From the NCBI RefSeq assembly GCF_010500215.1, contig NZ_JAAGOY010000004.1:1302001-1366000 (forward strand): a DNA stretch of 64,000 nucleotides. The letters run 5' to 3'. This stretch comes from Aliiroseovarius sp. PrR006. GTDB lineage: Bacteria > Pseudomonadota > Alphaproteobacteria > Rhodobacterales > Rhodobacteraceae. A program made the position numbers and the translations under genes. Each line of letters begins with the position of its first letter. Within the stretch, counting starts at the first letter, position 1. Below, piece by piece: positions 63,643 through 64,000 of this stretch. The notes beneath the pieces were generated by a model that saw only the letters and a program-made list of their open reading frames with translations, was not told the origin of the DNA and ran no database searches.

Positions 63643-63776
63643 GCCAGCCCTCCCTGCGGGTTTTCTTTTGCGCGTGTCCCTGACAAAGTGACAAGGAACG
63701 AGGCAAGGTACAAGCTCTCTCCGGATCGCAGACGAAATAAAATTGCGCGGGCGGTGTTGGGCAGCAGGAGATCACT

Positions 63777-64000
63777 GTGCGTTTTCGATTTGGCATCCGT
63801 TTTGCGGCTTCCGTTCTGGCTGTGTGCTTGGCCACGCAGGTAGGGCATGCGCAGTCTGATACAACACCCGAGGCCGCACCGGAACGCGGCGCAGTCACCA
63901 ACCTACCGATTCCCCGCTTCGTGTCCCTAAAAGGGTCCGAAGGTAACGTGCGCCGGGGACCATCGCTGCGCCACCGGATCGACTGGGTCTTCAAACAGCG
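63777..64000 (+). CDS. Exported SH3-domain protein (3' partial)
   Basis: The reading frame is open to the window end. GTG start with AGGAG 6 bases upstream; signal peptide VRFRFGIRFAASVLAVCLAT with GHAQ cleavage, then RFVSLKGSEGNVRRGPSLR, a typical beginning of a bacterial SH3-like (SH3b) domain of the periplasm. The rest lies outside the window. Divergent from the D-2-hydroxyacid dehydrogenase gene. Confidence 0.8.
   Translation, partial: MRFRFGIRFAASVLAVCLATQVGHAQSDTTPEAAPERGAVTNLPIPRFVSLKGSEGNVRRGPSLRHRIDWVFKQ

Overview
The window looks like a chromosomal segment of a marine Rhodobacterales bacterium (Roseobacter group, Alphaproteobacteria). The DNA is GC-rich. The gene blocks glmM-folP-folB, glyQ-(small membrane protein)-glyS, mreB-mreC-mreD-mrdA-rodA and ftsY-EamA-yciB, the Zn-independent FolE2, the CtlX/arginase/ornithine cyclodeaminase operon and the long GcvT-type dimethylglycine dehydrogenase are all typical of that group. 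I see no tRNA, rRNA, CRISPR, insertion sequence or prophage. Most of the window is ordinary core genome.

Layout. 1-6.4 kb: the 3' part of a UbiH-type hydroxylase, a small membrane protein, a class V aminotransferase, two tandem Lrp regulators divergent from ilvC, a DMT exporter and an unknown protein. 6.4-16.8 kb (minus strand): glmM-folP-folB, a SleB-type cell-wall hydrolase, ppdK, and glyQ-membrane protein-glyS. 17-24 kb: a SPOR/peptidoglycan-binding protein whose protease domain has lost its catalytic residues, trkH, a DUF1127 protein, folE2, metZ under a SAM-II riboswitch, and a glutathione transferase. 24-29.3 kb (minus): ftsY-EamA-yciB, a lysoplasmalogenase-like protein and a NuoEF/FdsB-type diaphorase without partner subunits. 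29.7-36.3 kb (plus): a tight cassette of a 27-residue membrane peptide, XpaC, TelA, DUF2927 lipoprotein, SPFH-GYF_2 and Zn-ribbon/TM protein, then a nitroreductase and dtd. 36.4-43 kb (minus): ghrA and the rod-shape operon. 43-50.7 kb: leuA with a leucine-rich leader peptide, an 18-repeat MORN protein, nadE, a DUF1801 protein, a small zincin and gltX. 50.8-57.3 kb: a MATE pump, a gamma-glutamylcyclotransferase, gcvH, an arginine/citrulline catabolic operon with a divergent Lrp, and thioredoxin 2. 57.3-58.8 kb: a gene graveyard. 58.8-64 kb: a dimethylglycine dehydrogenase-like protein, an HELVH lipoprotein, a membrane protein, a D-2-hydroxyacid dehydrogenase and the start of an SH3 protein.

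The most distinctive signals are these: a classic SAM-II aptamer plus terminator before metZ; an apparently leaderless leuA leader peptide with five Leu codons in a row; an Lrp gene whose operator, -10 box and start codon overlap; the XpaC-TelA-DUF2927-SPFH-Zn-ribbon cassette, which is the best candidate for an undescribed system; the pseudoprotease; and the decaying SxtJ/DUF5989, DUF1513 and GFA genes.
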